Origin: Acinetobacter sp. ANC 4862
GTDB lineage: Bacteria > Pseudomonadota > Gammaproteobacteria > Pseudomonadales > Moraxellaceae
NCBI RefSeq assembly: GCF_004336635.1
Contig: NZ_SJXH01000036.1
Coordinates: 1-36,310, forward strand
Length of the DNA stretch: 36,310 nucleotides
Direction: 5' to 3'
Made by a program: the position numbers and the translations under genes. This document shows positions 18,657-26,683 of the stretch, piece by piece. Below the pieces are notes generated by a model. It made no database searches and was not told the DNA's origin. It worked only from the letters and a program-made list of their open reading frames with translations. Each line of letters starts with the position of its first letter. Position 1 is the stretch's first letter.

Positions 18657-18989
18657 ATGGCTCAAGATTTATTGGCACAACTTCAAGCAGGCGAAGCGAA
18701 ATTTGCAGATGTGATTGCATATATTGAAGCCCGTTATAATCACACGCCAACAGCATTTAAAAATGGGCAACAAGCCAATGCTGCCACTGAAAATCAAGGC
18801 AGTGCGAAAGTGTTCTCTTTTGCACAATTAAACGGTTTAGATCAGGCGCAAACTTTAAGCCTGTTTGCTGAACATTATGCTGCCGTGCTAGCGACACCTG
18901 AAGCCACCGATCACCAGAATATTCGCCAGTTTATGCAAAATGGTTGGGATGGCATTCAATTTGAAGGTCAGGCTTTAACTACAAAATAA
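18657..18989 (+). CDS. HopJ-family protein
   Basis: Short protein of 110 residues matching the HopJ family. The family was named after a Pseudomonas syringae type III effector candidate but is widespread in non-pathogens, where its role is unknown. Recognisable parts are the N-terminal ADVIAYIEARYNHTPTAF with FKNG, the central SAKVFSFAQLNGL with QTLSLFAEHY, and DHQNIRQFMQNGWDGIQFEG near the end. There is no signal peptide or secretion system nearby. GAGG lies seven bases before the ATG, and a -10-like TATAGT lies near 18611-18616. A strong terminator follows, so it is likely a single-gene unit. Confidence 0.88.
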   Translation: MAQDLLAQLQAGEAKFADVIAYIEARYNHTPTAFKNGQQANAATENQGSAKVFSFAQLNGLDQAQTLSLFAEHYAAVLATPEATDHQNIRQFMQNGWDGIQFEGQALTTK

Positions 18990-19013
18990 GTTTCTATATA
19001 AGTCTTAGAATAT

Positions 19014-19044
19014 AAAAAGCCCGCTTTAATAAAGCGGGCTTTTT
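19014..19044 (+). terminator. Rho-independent terminator after the HopJ-family gene
   Basis: Perfect 14-base-pair stem around GCCCGCTTT/AAAGCGGGC with a three-base loop and a terminal T run; bidirectional in form, so it may also serve the minus-strand gene ending at 19080. Confidence 0.9.
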
Positions 19045-19079
19045 ACTCCTCCCCTTTCCAAAGAGAGGCTTTAAAAGGA

Positions 19080-19640
19080 TTAACCTTTTACTTTTTCAAT
19101 CCATTCAATTGAACTGACACGGAATAATTCGCAGGCACCATCGCCGGTATCTGTCGGGGTTAGAGATGAAGTCCAGACCAAATCTTTATCTTTAATTTCG
19201 ACCAATTCGCCTTTTAAACGCACCAGATCGCCCCGTTTTACATTTTTAATTTGCTTGGCAATTTGCGGGTTTGCCGGAATGATGTGCATATTTGACACCA
19301 TCTGCATGGCTTGATCGGCAGGCACAGGCAGACGATCGATCTTCCAATTTAAATAACGGTCATATTGATTGACGGAGATATGTCGTGCAATTTCAGGTTC
19401 GGCAAACAAGCCCCAACTTACAGCATAATCAATCGGCGAAAACTTGGCCTGTTCATCGTTGGTATAAATTTTAGAGCCTAAAATACGAAAATCACCTCTA
19501 AAGGATTGTAGCTTTTTAATCGACTGGTCTTTAGCAACCGGCGCCAAACCTTTAGAAATATTATGATCGACAGATGCGCTGGCGCTCACTTGTAACATGC
19601 AAGTTGCAAGTAAAGCACTGAATAATAATTGTCTAGTCAT
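19080..19640 (-). CDS. Secreted or periplasmic protein of unknown function
   Basis: The product has 186 residues and begins with a clear signal peptide (MTRQLLFSALLATCMLQVSASAS). I do not recognise the family. The C-terminal third (about 130-183) runs through KRGDLVRLKGELVEI and ends in a segment with one Cys (DGACELFRVSSIEWI). Its alternating beta pattern suggests a small beta-barrel such as an OB or SH3 fold. I chose the ATG at 19638-19640 because GAGG lies seven bases before it, while the ATG at 19644-19646 would leave only one base of spacing. It shares the strong hairpin at 19014-19044 as a likely terminator. Confidence 0.8.
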   Translation of the reverse strand: MTRQLLFSALLATCMLQVSASASVDHNISKGLAPVAKDQSIKKLQSFRGDFRILGSKIYTNDEQAKFSPIDYAVSWGLFAEPEIARHISVNQYDRYLNWKIDRLPVPADQAMQMVSNMHIIPANPQIAKQIKNVKRGDLVRLKGELVEIKDKDLVWTSSLTPTDTGDGACELFRVSSIEWIEKVKG

Positions 19641-19812
19641 CTGCATACCTCAAAACGAATTTCTTTATTTTCAACTTTTATCTTAAGTCATGAAACTTAA
19701 ATCACCATATGGACTTGGTAACAATCTAGATATATTCAGTCACTTTTTTGTCTTATTAATTGACTGAAATATCCAGTAAGCTAAATAGATATAAAGAAAA
19801 ATTAAGCGATCA

Positions 19813-20436
19813 ATGATTTATAAATTTTATCAACAGCATATTTTTCCGCATTTACTCAATCAAGTGATGCAAACGCCCAGTCTGATGGATCAACGTCGGG
19901 AATTACTGTTACCGATTTCAGGTGAAGTTCTGGAAATTGGCTTTGGTACCGGGGTGAATCTGCCTTTTTATCAAAATGTCGATACGTTATACGCACTCGA
20001 ACCAAATGCAGATATTTATCAACTGGCAAGCAAGCGCGTGCATGAAAGTGCGATACATGTCCAGCATGTTCAGGCCAGTGCAGAAAAGCTGCCTTTTGCA
20101 GATAACAGCATCGAGCACATTGTCAGTACCTGGACTTTATGCAGTATTGAAAATTTACCTCAAACTTTAACTGAATTGCACCGTGTACTCAAACCGAGCG
20201 GTACTTTGCATTTAGTCGAGCATGTTCTGTATCAGGACAACAAGACACTGAAGCATTTACAGAATTTACTGACTCCGATTCAAAAGCATTTGGCTGATGG
20301 CTGTCACCTGAACCGTAATACTGAACAAGCGCTGATAGATGCGAATTTCCGCTTTAAAGAACAACATTATTTCGATGCTAAAGGGATTCCTAAAATTGGC
20401 AGTCGCATGTTCTTTGCCCGTGCGCAAAAAGCTTAG
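19813..20436 (+). CDS. Class I SAM-dependent methyltransferase
   Basis: Methyltransferase of 207 residues with the class I SAM fold: motif I VLEIGFGTGVNLPFY (about 39-53), an acidic residue at the end of strand 2 (YALEPNADIY), motif II/III ASAEKLPFADNSIEHIVSTW, and LHRVLKPSGTLHLVEH. The arrangement is that of the UbiE/METTL7-like group. The substrate cannot be read from the sequence and the neighbours give no pathway. The ATG at 19813 fits the start of the fold. Confidence 0.88.
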   Translation: MIYKFYQQHIFPHLLNQVMQTPSLMDQRRELLLPISGEVLEIGFGTGVNLPFYQNVDTLYALEPNADIYQLASKRVHESAIHVQHVQASAEKLPFADNSIEHIVSTWTLCSIENLPQTLTELHRVLKPSGTLHLVEHVLYQDNKTLKHLQNLLTPIQKHLADGCHLNRNTEQALIDANFRFKEQHYFDAKGIPKIGSRMFFARAQKA

Positions 20437-20479
20437 CGATTGAATTCACTTGACCTTAACCCTCTGCTCAATACATCCG

Positions 20480-20502
20480 TTACCCAGATTCAATCTGGGT
20501 AA
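20480..20502. terminator. Hairpin between convergent methyltransferase and endonuclease-like genes
   Basis: Perfect 10-base-pair stem TTACCCAGAT (20480-20489) with ATCTGGGTAA (20493-20502). It lies between two convergent genes but has a weak T run on either strand. Confidence 0.5.
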
Positions 20503-20521
20503 ATTGTTTAGCTACACCACA

Positions 20522-20989
20522 TTAATCATTAAAGTCGATGCGAACCGTTTCAAAACGAACCCGTCCATCACGAATCGCTTGGGCAATCGCCTGTTGCCCT
20601 TTAGTGAGTCGTGCGCCACCACTTTTAATATCAATCAGCACCACCTCTATATCCTCTGCCCGACCTTCGCCATCGCGTAGGTCGGTATAACCATCAAACA
20701 CCACGTAATCGACCGGATCACCCAAGAATTTGGCATCACTGGGCAAGTATTGAAACTCGGGCATAATCGGTGCCATTTGCTCTGCCATTTTGCCTTTTAA
20801 CACTGCACGACTGGTATTGACACTACGCTTTTGTGCATGGATTAAAGCCTGTTGATGCTCTAGCTCCAGCTCAGCAATGTATTGTTCATACTCTGCTTTG
20901 ACCCGTCCATTTCGAGTATTGCTTAAAATCAGGGTGGTTAATACCACTCCTATACACCCACCAATCAACATTGCCATCCAGATGGACAT
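20522..20989 (-). CDS. Membrane-anchored predicted endonuclease, Holliday-junction-resolvase-related
   Basis: The 155-residue product has an N-terminal transmembrane helix (MSIWMAMLIGGCIGVVLTTL), a basic, partly coiled-coil linker (about 25-70), and a C-terminal domain resembling the predicted endonucleases distantly related to archaeal Holliday junction resolvases (COG4741 type). Key parts are SDAKFLGDPVDYVVFDG, then VVLIDIKSGGARLTKGQ, where D-x-K would be the nuclease motif, and AIAQAIRDGRVRFETVRI at the end. Activity has not been shown for this group to my knowledge. It is divergent from the orphan ParA, with 125 bases between the starts. Confidence 0.8.
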   Translation of the reverse strand: MSIWMAMLIGGCIGVVLTTLILSNTRNGRVKAEYEQYIAELELEHQQALIHAQKRSVNTSRAVLKGKMAEQMAPIMPEFQYLPSDAKFLGDPVDYVVFDGYTDLRDGEGRAEDIEVVLIDIKSGGARLTKGQQAIAQAIRDGRVRFETVRIDFND

Positions 20990-21018
20990 TATTCTTTCCT
21001 AATTCAAAAATTTACTAC

Positions 21019-21053
21019 CACATGACATGCATCTTTAAGACTTTTGTCATGTG
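21019..21053. promoter_or_regulatory. Inverted repeat in the divergent promoter of the endonuclease-like and parA-like genes
   Basis: Perfect nine-base arms CACATGACA (21019-21027) and TGTCATGTG (21045-21053) are separated by 17 bases, centred between the two start codons (20989 and 21115). A further TGTCAT word follows directly. The spacing suits a dimeric regulator touching two successive turns of DNA. No regulator gene is next to it. Confidence 0.5.
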
Positions 21054-21114
21054 TCATATTCATCGCATCAAACAATGATATGCTAGGGCGGAGCAGAATA
21101 AAATCGTCAGGGTC

Positions 21115-21759
21115 ATGAAAACAATCTTAATTGCAAATCAAAAAGGTGGATGTGGTAAAACCATTACCGCAATCAGTCTGGCTGCGGCTTTAGCACAAAA
21201 AGGTTATCGGGTTGCACTTGCCGATGCCGACAACCAAAAATCAACTATGCAATGGCTTAAACACCGCCCTGAAGATGCTGCACCGATTCAAAGCCTGGAC
21301 TGGCGTCCTGGAAAATCGTTTGATAATGTGCCTAAAAATTTAGAATATCTGATTATTGATGCGCCCGGGGCACTTTCTGGTGAACACGCAGAGCAACTGA
21401 TTAGTGAAGCTCACGCCATTATCACCCCATTACAACCCTCATTTTTCGATATCGACAGTACGCGCCGTTTCTTAAAACATTTACAGGACATCAAGCGTAT
21501 TCGTAAAGGTAAAGTGCAAATTTTACTTCTGGCCAATCGCGTTAAAGCCAATAGTGCCAGCGCTAAAGAAATTCAGGATTTTTTCAACAAAATTGAACAG
21601 CAACCTGTCGCCTGGATTTCTGAACGCACCGCTTATAGTCAGTTGGCAATGCAAGGTCTAACCGTATTTGATAAAACGCAAAAAAATTATTTAAGCATGC
21701 AAAATCAGTGGCAGCCGGTTTTAAATGCCATTATTGATGATCCGACCAAATGGTTTTAG
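21115..21759 (+). CDS. Orphan ParA/MinD-type ATPase
   Basis: Deviant Walker A ATPase of 214 residues. The P-loop is QKGGCGKT with signature Lys10 and catalytic Lys15; ADADNQKS follows as the A' motif and LIIDAPG as Walker B. ParA-type proteins position cargo (plasmids, chromosome origins, carboxysomes, chemoreceptors) by forming gradients on DNA or membranes. No ParB gene or parS-like array is adjacent, and the short length without an N-terminal HTH fits the small ParA/McdA-like group. AGGG lies just before the ATG. It is divergent from the membrane-anchored endonuclease-like gene; the cargo is unknown. Confidence 0.88.
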   Translation: MKTILIANQKGGCGKTITAISLAAALAQKGYRVALADADNQKSTMQWLKHRPEDAAPIQSLDWRPGKSFDNVPKNLEYLIIDAPGALSGEHAEQLISEAHAIITPLQPSFFDIDSTRRFLKHLQDIKRIRKGKVQILLLANRVKANSASAKEIQDFFNKIEQQPVAWISERTAYSQLAMQGLTVFDKTQKNYLSMQNQWQPVLNAIIDDPTKWF

Positions 21760-21868
21760 GGTCTTATAAGGTCTAGCTGTCCGTCTAGAAGCAGTGTTTG
21801 CTTATTGATTATTCACTAGAAGTTACTCGGCATTCATTTTCGCGAGCTTTTTTTTCAGTTAAGATGGC

Positions 21869-23029
21869 ATGGACCTTAGAAACAAATCAGTGAATGCAGT
21901 GCAACAGTACGCGCCAACATTACAAAAAGTATTATTATTTGGATTGTTTTTCATCCTCCTTTTTTTGAGTTTTAACGTCCTCAAATACTTTATTGTGCCT
22001 GTACTTTGGGCAGCCATTATTGCCTATATGACCTGGCCCTGGTATCAGTGGATTTATCGCAAGTCTGGCTCACGTGCCACGCTGAGCGCGACCATTATGA
22101 TCAGCCTGATTATTTTGCTGATCGGTATTCCGCTGACCTTCGGTATTTTCATGCTGCAGCATGAAGGTCGAAATTTATATTATGAATTGCAAAAACAGGT
22201 ATTTTCAGGTCATTTAAATGTTCCGCAATTTATTCGCGACTTACCGTTTATAGGTAAGGAAATCAGTCGAACCTTAAATGATATCAATACCAATCCGAAC
22301 AGTATTGTACAAAATGTTTCCATCTGGATTCAGGGTCATCTCAATTATGGCCGTTTCGTTTTAAATGAAATTGGTAAAAACATCGTCAAGCTATGTTTTG
22401 CGGTCTTGTCACTGTTCTTTTTCTACCGTGATGGTCAAACCATTCTGAACCAGGTCAGCAAGGCTCTGGAAATGATCATTGGCCCACGGATTCATCATTA
22501 TTTAGATACCATTTCTGAAACGACACGTGCTGTAGTGTATGGGGTCGGTTTAACTGCGGTGGCGCAAGCAATATTAGCCGGCTTAAGTTATTTTGTTGCC
22601 GGTGTGCCCAACCCAATGGTACTGACCATTGTGACCTTCTTGTTGGCACTAATTCCGTTTGGAACACCCATAGCTTACGGTTCAGTTGCATTATGGCTGT
22701 TCTCTCAAGGACAAACTATGGAAGCTATTGGAGTGATGGTCTGGGGTGTCTGTATTGTCAGTACTTCGGATAATGTGATTCGTCCACTGGTGATTTCAGG
22801 TGCCACCCAAATTCCGTTCCTGCTGATTATGTTCGGGGTGTTAGGGGGTATTGCGAGTTTTGGTCTGGTCGGTCTGTTTATTGGTCCGGTGATTCTTGCA
22901 GTGTTGCTGGCGATTTGGCGTGAATGGCTACATGAAACCAATGAATTTGGTCCCTTCATGATGCCGAAATCGACCATGGCATATGATCTTGACGATGATA
23001 AAGATGAAAACAATCCAGATAAAACTTAA
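21869..23029 (+). CDS. AI-2E family permease-like membrane protein
   Basis: Member of the AI-2E/PerM family (386 residues, about eight hydrophobic segments). Members have been linked to autoinducer-2 export or to Na+/H+ antiport, so the substrate is uncertain. N-terminal helices include VLLFGLFFILLFLSFNVLKY, followed by VPVLWAAIIAYMTWPWYQW. The central region LNEIGKNIVKLCFAVLSLFF and the C-terminal segments FLLALIPFGTPIAYG and GGIASFGLVGLFIGPV are typical of the family. The C-terminus is acidic. The ATG at 21869 has only a weak site (AAGATGG) upstream. Confidence 0.88.
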   Translation: MDLRNKSVNAVQQYAPTLQKVLLFGLFFILLFLSFNVLKYFIVPVLWAAIIAYMTWPWYQWIYRKSGSRATLSATIMISLIILLIGIPLTFGIFMLQHEGRNLYYELQKQVFSGHLNVPQFIRDLPFIGKEISRTLNDINTNPNSIVQNVSIWIQGHLNYGRFVLNEIGKNIVKLCFAVLSLFFFYRDGQTILNQVSKALEMIIGPRIHHYLDTISETTRAVVYGVGLTAVAQAILAGLSYFVAGVPNPMVLTIVTFLLALIPFGTPIAYGSVALWLFSQGQTMEAIGVMVWGVCIVSTSDNVIRPLVISGATQIPFLLIMFGVLGGIASFGLVGLFIGPVILAVLLAIWREWLHETNEFGPFMMPKSTMAYDLDDDKDENNPDKT

Positions 23030-23138
23030 GCTTAAAGTTTAAGAAACTCATACATTCAAATACTTAATCATTATTGAATTGCATCTGATGCCTTGTTTGA
23101 ATGATCAAGGTCATAATAAAACAAAAGGATGCAACTCA

Positions 23139-23690
23139 ATGTCTTCTTCACTATTCAAATTAACGACGCTCTGTGCCATTGCAGGTTTTGCAATGGTGGG
23201 CTGTGCCAACTCCCCTACCTCATCTCATGCAGCTCACCATCAGACAACCGTTCATGCGGTATCGGCTCAAGGAGTCGGCAAAGCCATTGGTACGATTAAC
23301 TTCAAAGACAGTCCAGCGGGCTTAGTGCTGATGACTGACTTGGCTGAACTGCCACCCGGCCCACACGGTTTCCATATTCATGAAAAAGGTTCTTGTGACC
23401 CGGCTGAAAAAGATGGAAAAATCGGTGCGGCGATTGCAGCGGGTGGTCACTTTAACCCGAACCAAGCACCACATCACGGAACGCCACTTACCGGTCATTT
23501 AGGGGATTTACCTGTATTAAATGTCGATGCTCAAGGTAACGCAAAAGTTACTTTAGTGGCACCACGTTTAAAAATGGCGGATGTTCAAGGTTTAGCGATT
23601 ATGGTTCATGCCGGTGGTGATAACTATTCCGACCAACCGAAACCTCTGGGTGGTGGCGGAGATCGTATTGCCTGTAGTCTGATTAAATAA
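23139..23690 (+). CDS. sodC: Cu/Zn superoxide dismutase, periplasmic or lipid-anchored
   Basis: Dismutes superoxide in the cell envelope. The 183-residue precursor has an N-terminal export signal with Cys22 in AMVGC, a possible though atypical lipobox (Met at -3). A His-rich linker follows (SSHAAHHQTTVHAV). Metal ligands are visible as GFHIHEKGSC (His79, His81), GGHFNP (His104), the HHGTPLTGHLGDLP zinc loop (including His112-113, His120, Asp123) and MVHAGGDN (His157). Cys86 and Cys179 would form the conserved disulfide. The ATG at 23139 has AAGGA about nine bases upstream; an earlier in-frame start adds a non-signal extension. Confidence 0.95.
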   Translation: MSSSLFKLTTLCAIAGFAMVGCANSPTSSHAAHHQTTVHAVSAQGVGKAIGTINFKDSPAGLVLMTDLAELPPGPHGFHIHEKGSCDPAEKDGKIGAAIAAGGHFNPNQAPHHGTPLTGHLGDLPVLNVDAQGNAKVTLVAPRLKMADVQGLAIMVHAGGDNYSDQPKPLGGGGDRIACSLIK

Positions 23691-23710
23691 TTGTCCTAAA
23701 AAATATAAAC

Positions 23711-23739
23711 AAAAAGCAGGCGCAACGTCTGCTTTTTTT
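23711..23739 (+). terminator. Rho-independent terminator of sodC
   Basis: Stem AAAAAGCAGGCG with CGTCTGCTTTTT (one G-T pair), loop CAA, then a T run, 20 bases after the stop. Confidence 0.88.
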
Positions 23740-23837
23740 GCTCCATAAATTGCGAAAATAATTCAATCAACTTCCTGAATTAAAACGATCATAAATTGAC
23801 ACGACAAATAAAAAAGCTCACGCTGTATCCACAATAA

Positions 23838-26006
23838 TTGATCTTTAGAAAAATCGTGAATAGCCTGAAAGATTTGCTTCAACGCTTTAAATCCAATTCA
23901 ATTCTGATCTATTGCTTGCAAATTTTTATTGTCCTGACCGGAACCACCTTAGGCTTGCTGTTTTTAGGTTATGAAGCCTTAATTGTTCCAGTCACGTTAG
24001 GTGCCATTGCTACTGCCCTGACCGACTTTGATGATCGCCTGAGTATTCGCTTACGTAATCTGGTCTATGTCTGCATTCTGTTTTTTGGCGTCAGCAGTAT
24101 TCTTGAATTTCTCTATCCTTATAAACTTCTTTTTATTCTGTATTTATCCTTGTCGAGTGCCGCTTTTATTTTAATGGGTGCACTGGGACAGCGCTATGCC
24201 ACCATTTCTTTCGGTACCATTTTACTCTCCATTTACACCATGTTTGGACTCGGTGAATACAGCCAATGGTATCAGCAGTCGAGCTATTTTGTGCTGGGTG
24301 CGCTGTGGTATGGCCTGACGTCAATTATCTTTTATTTGCTCAAACCTACACAGGCTGTACAAGACAATTTGGCTGCCAACTTCAATGCAATTGCGGCATT
24401 ACTGTTGGCCAAAGCCCGTTTGTTTGATCCCGATAATACCGACAACATTGAACCGCTGCTGTATGAGCTTTCCTTAAAAAACAGTGAAGTGGTGCAAAGC
24501 CTGAATACCACCAAGGCATCGTTACTCACCCGTTTAAAAGCCTCGCGTGCCAATAAAAACACCATTTACTGGCTCAATCTTTATTTTCTGGCGCAAGATA
24601 TTCATGAACAGGCAACATCTAACTATTTGCATTACGAAAATATTCATCAAAACTTTAGCCGTACCGACCTGATTTTCCGGATTCAGAAAAATGTAAAATT
24701 GCATGCCCTCTCCTGTCAGAAACTGGCGCAGAATATTCTTACCCATAAAAGTTATCAATCGAATCCAGACACGGATCTTGCGATTGCCAATTTAGAAAAC
24801 TCGATTCAATTATGGATTGAAGAAAATCCGCAGAATTTAGAGGTAAAAAACCTGCTGCTGATTTTGCGTAATTTGAAAAAAATTCAGGAACAGTTTTTAA
24901 ATTTAAGTCATGAGCAAAACAATTACCGTCAGAATTATTTACAGCATCAGGAAAATCTAAATTTACTGGACGATGATATTCATGATCTTCCCGATTTATG
25001 GCTAAAACTGAAACAGCATCTCACCCCAAATTCAGCGCTGTTCCGTCATGCGGTTCGGATTGCCTTTGTATTTGCCGTCGGCTATGCCATCTCGTTATTG
25101 CCTTTTTCCAAAAATGGCTACTGGATTTTACTGACCAGTTTATTTGTCTGCCAGATCAGTTATTTCGCCACCAAAAGCCGTTTGAAACTACGAACTTTAG
25201 GTACAGTTTTAGGTGTGCTATTCGGCATTCCAATATTGTATTTTGTACCGAGTATTGAGGGGCAACTGGTTCTGACCATTATTTCTGGCGTGTATTTTTT
25301 CTATCTGCGTTCCAAAAAATATGCCATGGCCACACTAATGGCAACCTTAATGGTGCTGCTGATTTTCAACTTAAAAGGCGCCGGATACGCCATCATTTTA
25401 CCGCGCATTATTGATACCCTTTTAGGCTGTCTGATTGCCTGGTTTGCGGTCAGCTTTATCTGGCCCGACTGGAACTTCCGTAATATTTCCAGCACCATCA
25501 AAAAGAGCAATCAAGCGACACTAGAGTATTTCGATGCGGTAGTGAAGCAATACCAGTTCGGTAAAAACAACAGTCTGGATTACCGTCGTGCGCGTCGTAC
25601 TGCCCATAATGCGCAAATTGAACTGTCGAGTATGATTTCCAGTCTCAGTACCGAACCCAACCCCAATCAGGCATTGATTCATTCTGCCTTTCGTTATCTG
25701 GTGTATAGCCACAGTCAACTCAGTTATATTTCGGCCTTGGGCAGTCACCGTGAACCGGTTCAAGATGCTCAAGTGCTGGATTTAATGCTGTGGTGTAAAG
25801 ACACTTTATTCGCTGTGCTGTTACAGCAACAGCCTTTAGCTGAAGATAAAATTCAAGACAAGCTCAATGAAATTAAGCAGATGAGTGAGCAAGAAAACCT
25901 TTCTGAAGATTTATTATTAGTACTGAAACAGATTAGCTTATTACTGGAAACACTGCCTGAACTGTTAAATTTGAGAACCGAATTATGGGCGCAGGAAATC
26001 AAATAA
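23838..26006 (+). CDS. YccS/YhfK-type FUSC-family membrane protein
   Basis: Large inner-membrane protein of about 722 residues with two hydrophobic blocks (about 25-170 and 400-535). A long, mostly helical cytoplasmic segment separates them and a helical C-terminal tail follows. This is the layout of the YccS/YhfK branch of the fusaric acid resistance (FUSC/AaeB-like) family. Segments such as LIVPVTLGAIATALTDFDDR and the second-block KLRTLGTVLGVLFGIPILYF match that group. The substrate is unknown. The frame opens at a TTG (23838); a GTG at 23856 (MNSLKDLL) is an equally possible start, and neither has a good ribosome binding site. Confidence 0.85.
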   Translation: MIFRKIVNSLKDLLQRFKSNSILIYCLQIFIVLTGTTLGLLFLGYEALIVPVTLGAIATALTDFDDRLSIRLRNLVYVCILFFGVSSILEFLYPYKLLFILYLSLSSAAFILMGALGQRYATISFGTILLSIYTMFGLGEYSQWYQQSSYFVLGALWYGLTSIIFYLLKPTQAVQDNLAANFNAIAALLLAKARLFDPDNTDNIEPLLYELSLKNSEVVQSLNTTKASLLTRLKASRANKNTIYWLNLYFLAQDIHEQATSNYLHYENIHQNFSRTDLIFRIQKNVKLHALSCQKLAQNILTHKSYQSNPDTDLAIANLENSIQLWIEENPQNLEVKNLLLILRNLKKIQEQFLNLSHEQNNYRQNYLQHQENLNLLDDDIHDLPDLWLKLKQHLTPNSALFRHAVRIAFVFAVGYAISLLPFSKNGYWILLTSLFVCQISYFATKSRLKLRTLGTVLGVLFGIPILYFVPSIEGQLVLTIISGVYFFYLRSKKYAMATLMATLMVLLIFNLKGAGYAIILPRIIDTLLGCLIAWFAVSFIWPDWNFRNISSTIKKSNQATLEYFDAVVKQYQFGKNNSLDYRRARRTAHNAQIELSSMISSLSTEPNPNQALIHSAFRYLVYSHSQLSYISALGSHREPVQDAQVLDLMLWCKDTLFAVLLQQQPLAEDKIQDKLNEIKQMSEQENLSEDLLLVLKQISLLLETLPELLNLRTELWAQEIK

Positions 26007-26122
26007 CCCGAGTTCATCACTTGGTTATAAGTATTTGATAAATTTTAGAAATACATAAAATTTTTCATTCACCACTGCTGCAATATTCGGTACACTCAGG
26101 GTTCATTCTCATAGATTTAAGC

Positions 26123-26434
26123 ATGACCATGAATATTCAAACTTTACGTGTTGTCGGTCTTTTAGAAGGTATTTCCTTTCTGTTGCTTCTCTTCATCGCG
26201 ATGCCGATGAAATATATGTTGGATAATCCAATTTTGGTGAAATATGTCGGCATGGGACACGGCGTACTATTTATCCTGTTCTTGATTGTTTTATTTACCG
26301 TTTGCGAAAAACAGAAATGGTCGATTTACATGTTTATTCTGGGTTTAATCGCATCCATTTTACCGTTTGGCACTTTTGTTTTTGATCGCAAATTAAAGAA
26401 CTTTGAACAGCCAATCGCTGAATCCAAGGTATAG
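26123..26434 (+). CDS. DUF3817-type small integral membrane protein
   Basis: Protein of 103 residues with three hydrophobic helices. The arrangement LRVVGLLEGISFLLLLFIAMPMKYM, followed by VKYVGMGHGVLFILFLIVLF and a third helix ILGLIASILPFGTFVFDR, is characteristic of the DUF3817 family. No function is known. Two Met codons lie within the first three; the ATG at 26123 is used here. Intergenic repeats follow. Confidence 0.85.
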   Translation: MTMNIQTLRVVGLLEGISFLLLLFIAMPMKYMLDNPILVKYVGMGHGVLFILFLIVLFTVCEKQKWSIYMFILGLIASILPFGTFVFDRKLKNFEQPIAESKV

Positions 26435-26485
26435 TTTCTGATTAAAGGGCTATTTACTTTTTTTAGCGAATAATAAGGATCCCCA

Positions 26486-26674
26486 CTCATCCCTTGTAGA
26501 ATATTTTTCATCTTCCACAAGAAGAAAATACTGATTTCAAACCGGTAGATTCCCCTCCTTTCAGGAGGGGTTAGGGGAGGTAAATACGGAAATCCCTTTC
26601 TATACTTTACTTCTCAAGCAAGGATATACCCTCATCCCTTGCGGAATATATTCCTCATCTCCCACAGGGAGAAG
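26486..26674. repeat. Cluster of short intergenic repeats downstream of craA
   Basis: Between the stops of the DUF3817 and craA genes lie two imperfect direct repeats beginning CTCATCCCTTG (about 26486-26526 and 26631-26674; both continue as GAATAT, TCATCT and CCACA words). A perfect hairpin CCCCTCCT-TTC-AGGAGGGG lies at 26551-26569, followed by TTAGGGGAGG. The hairpin unit is related to those at 5567-5640. This looks like a dispersed, non-coding, REP-like family; the spacing also fits transcription-termination use between convergent genes. Confidence 0.65.
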
Positions 26675-26683
26675 GAGCTCCCC

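Noticed and set aside
21115..21759. Plasmid or chromosome partition locus
   Set aside because: The ParA has no adjacent ParB gene and no visible parS-like repeats, so it is treated as an orphan ParA.
23041..23138. Fur box upstream of sodC
   Set aside because: Only one half (AATCATTAT) matches well; the other half is poor, giving a weak overall match.
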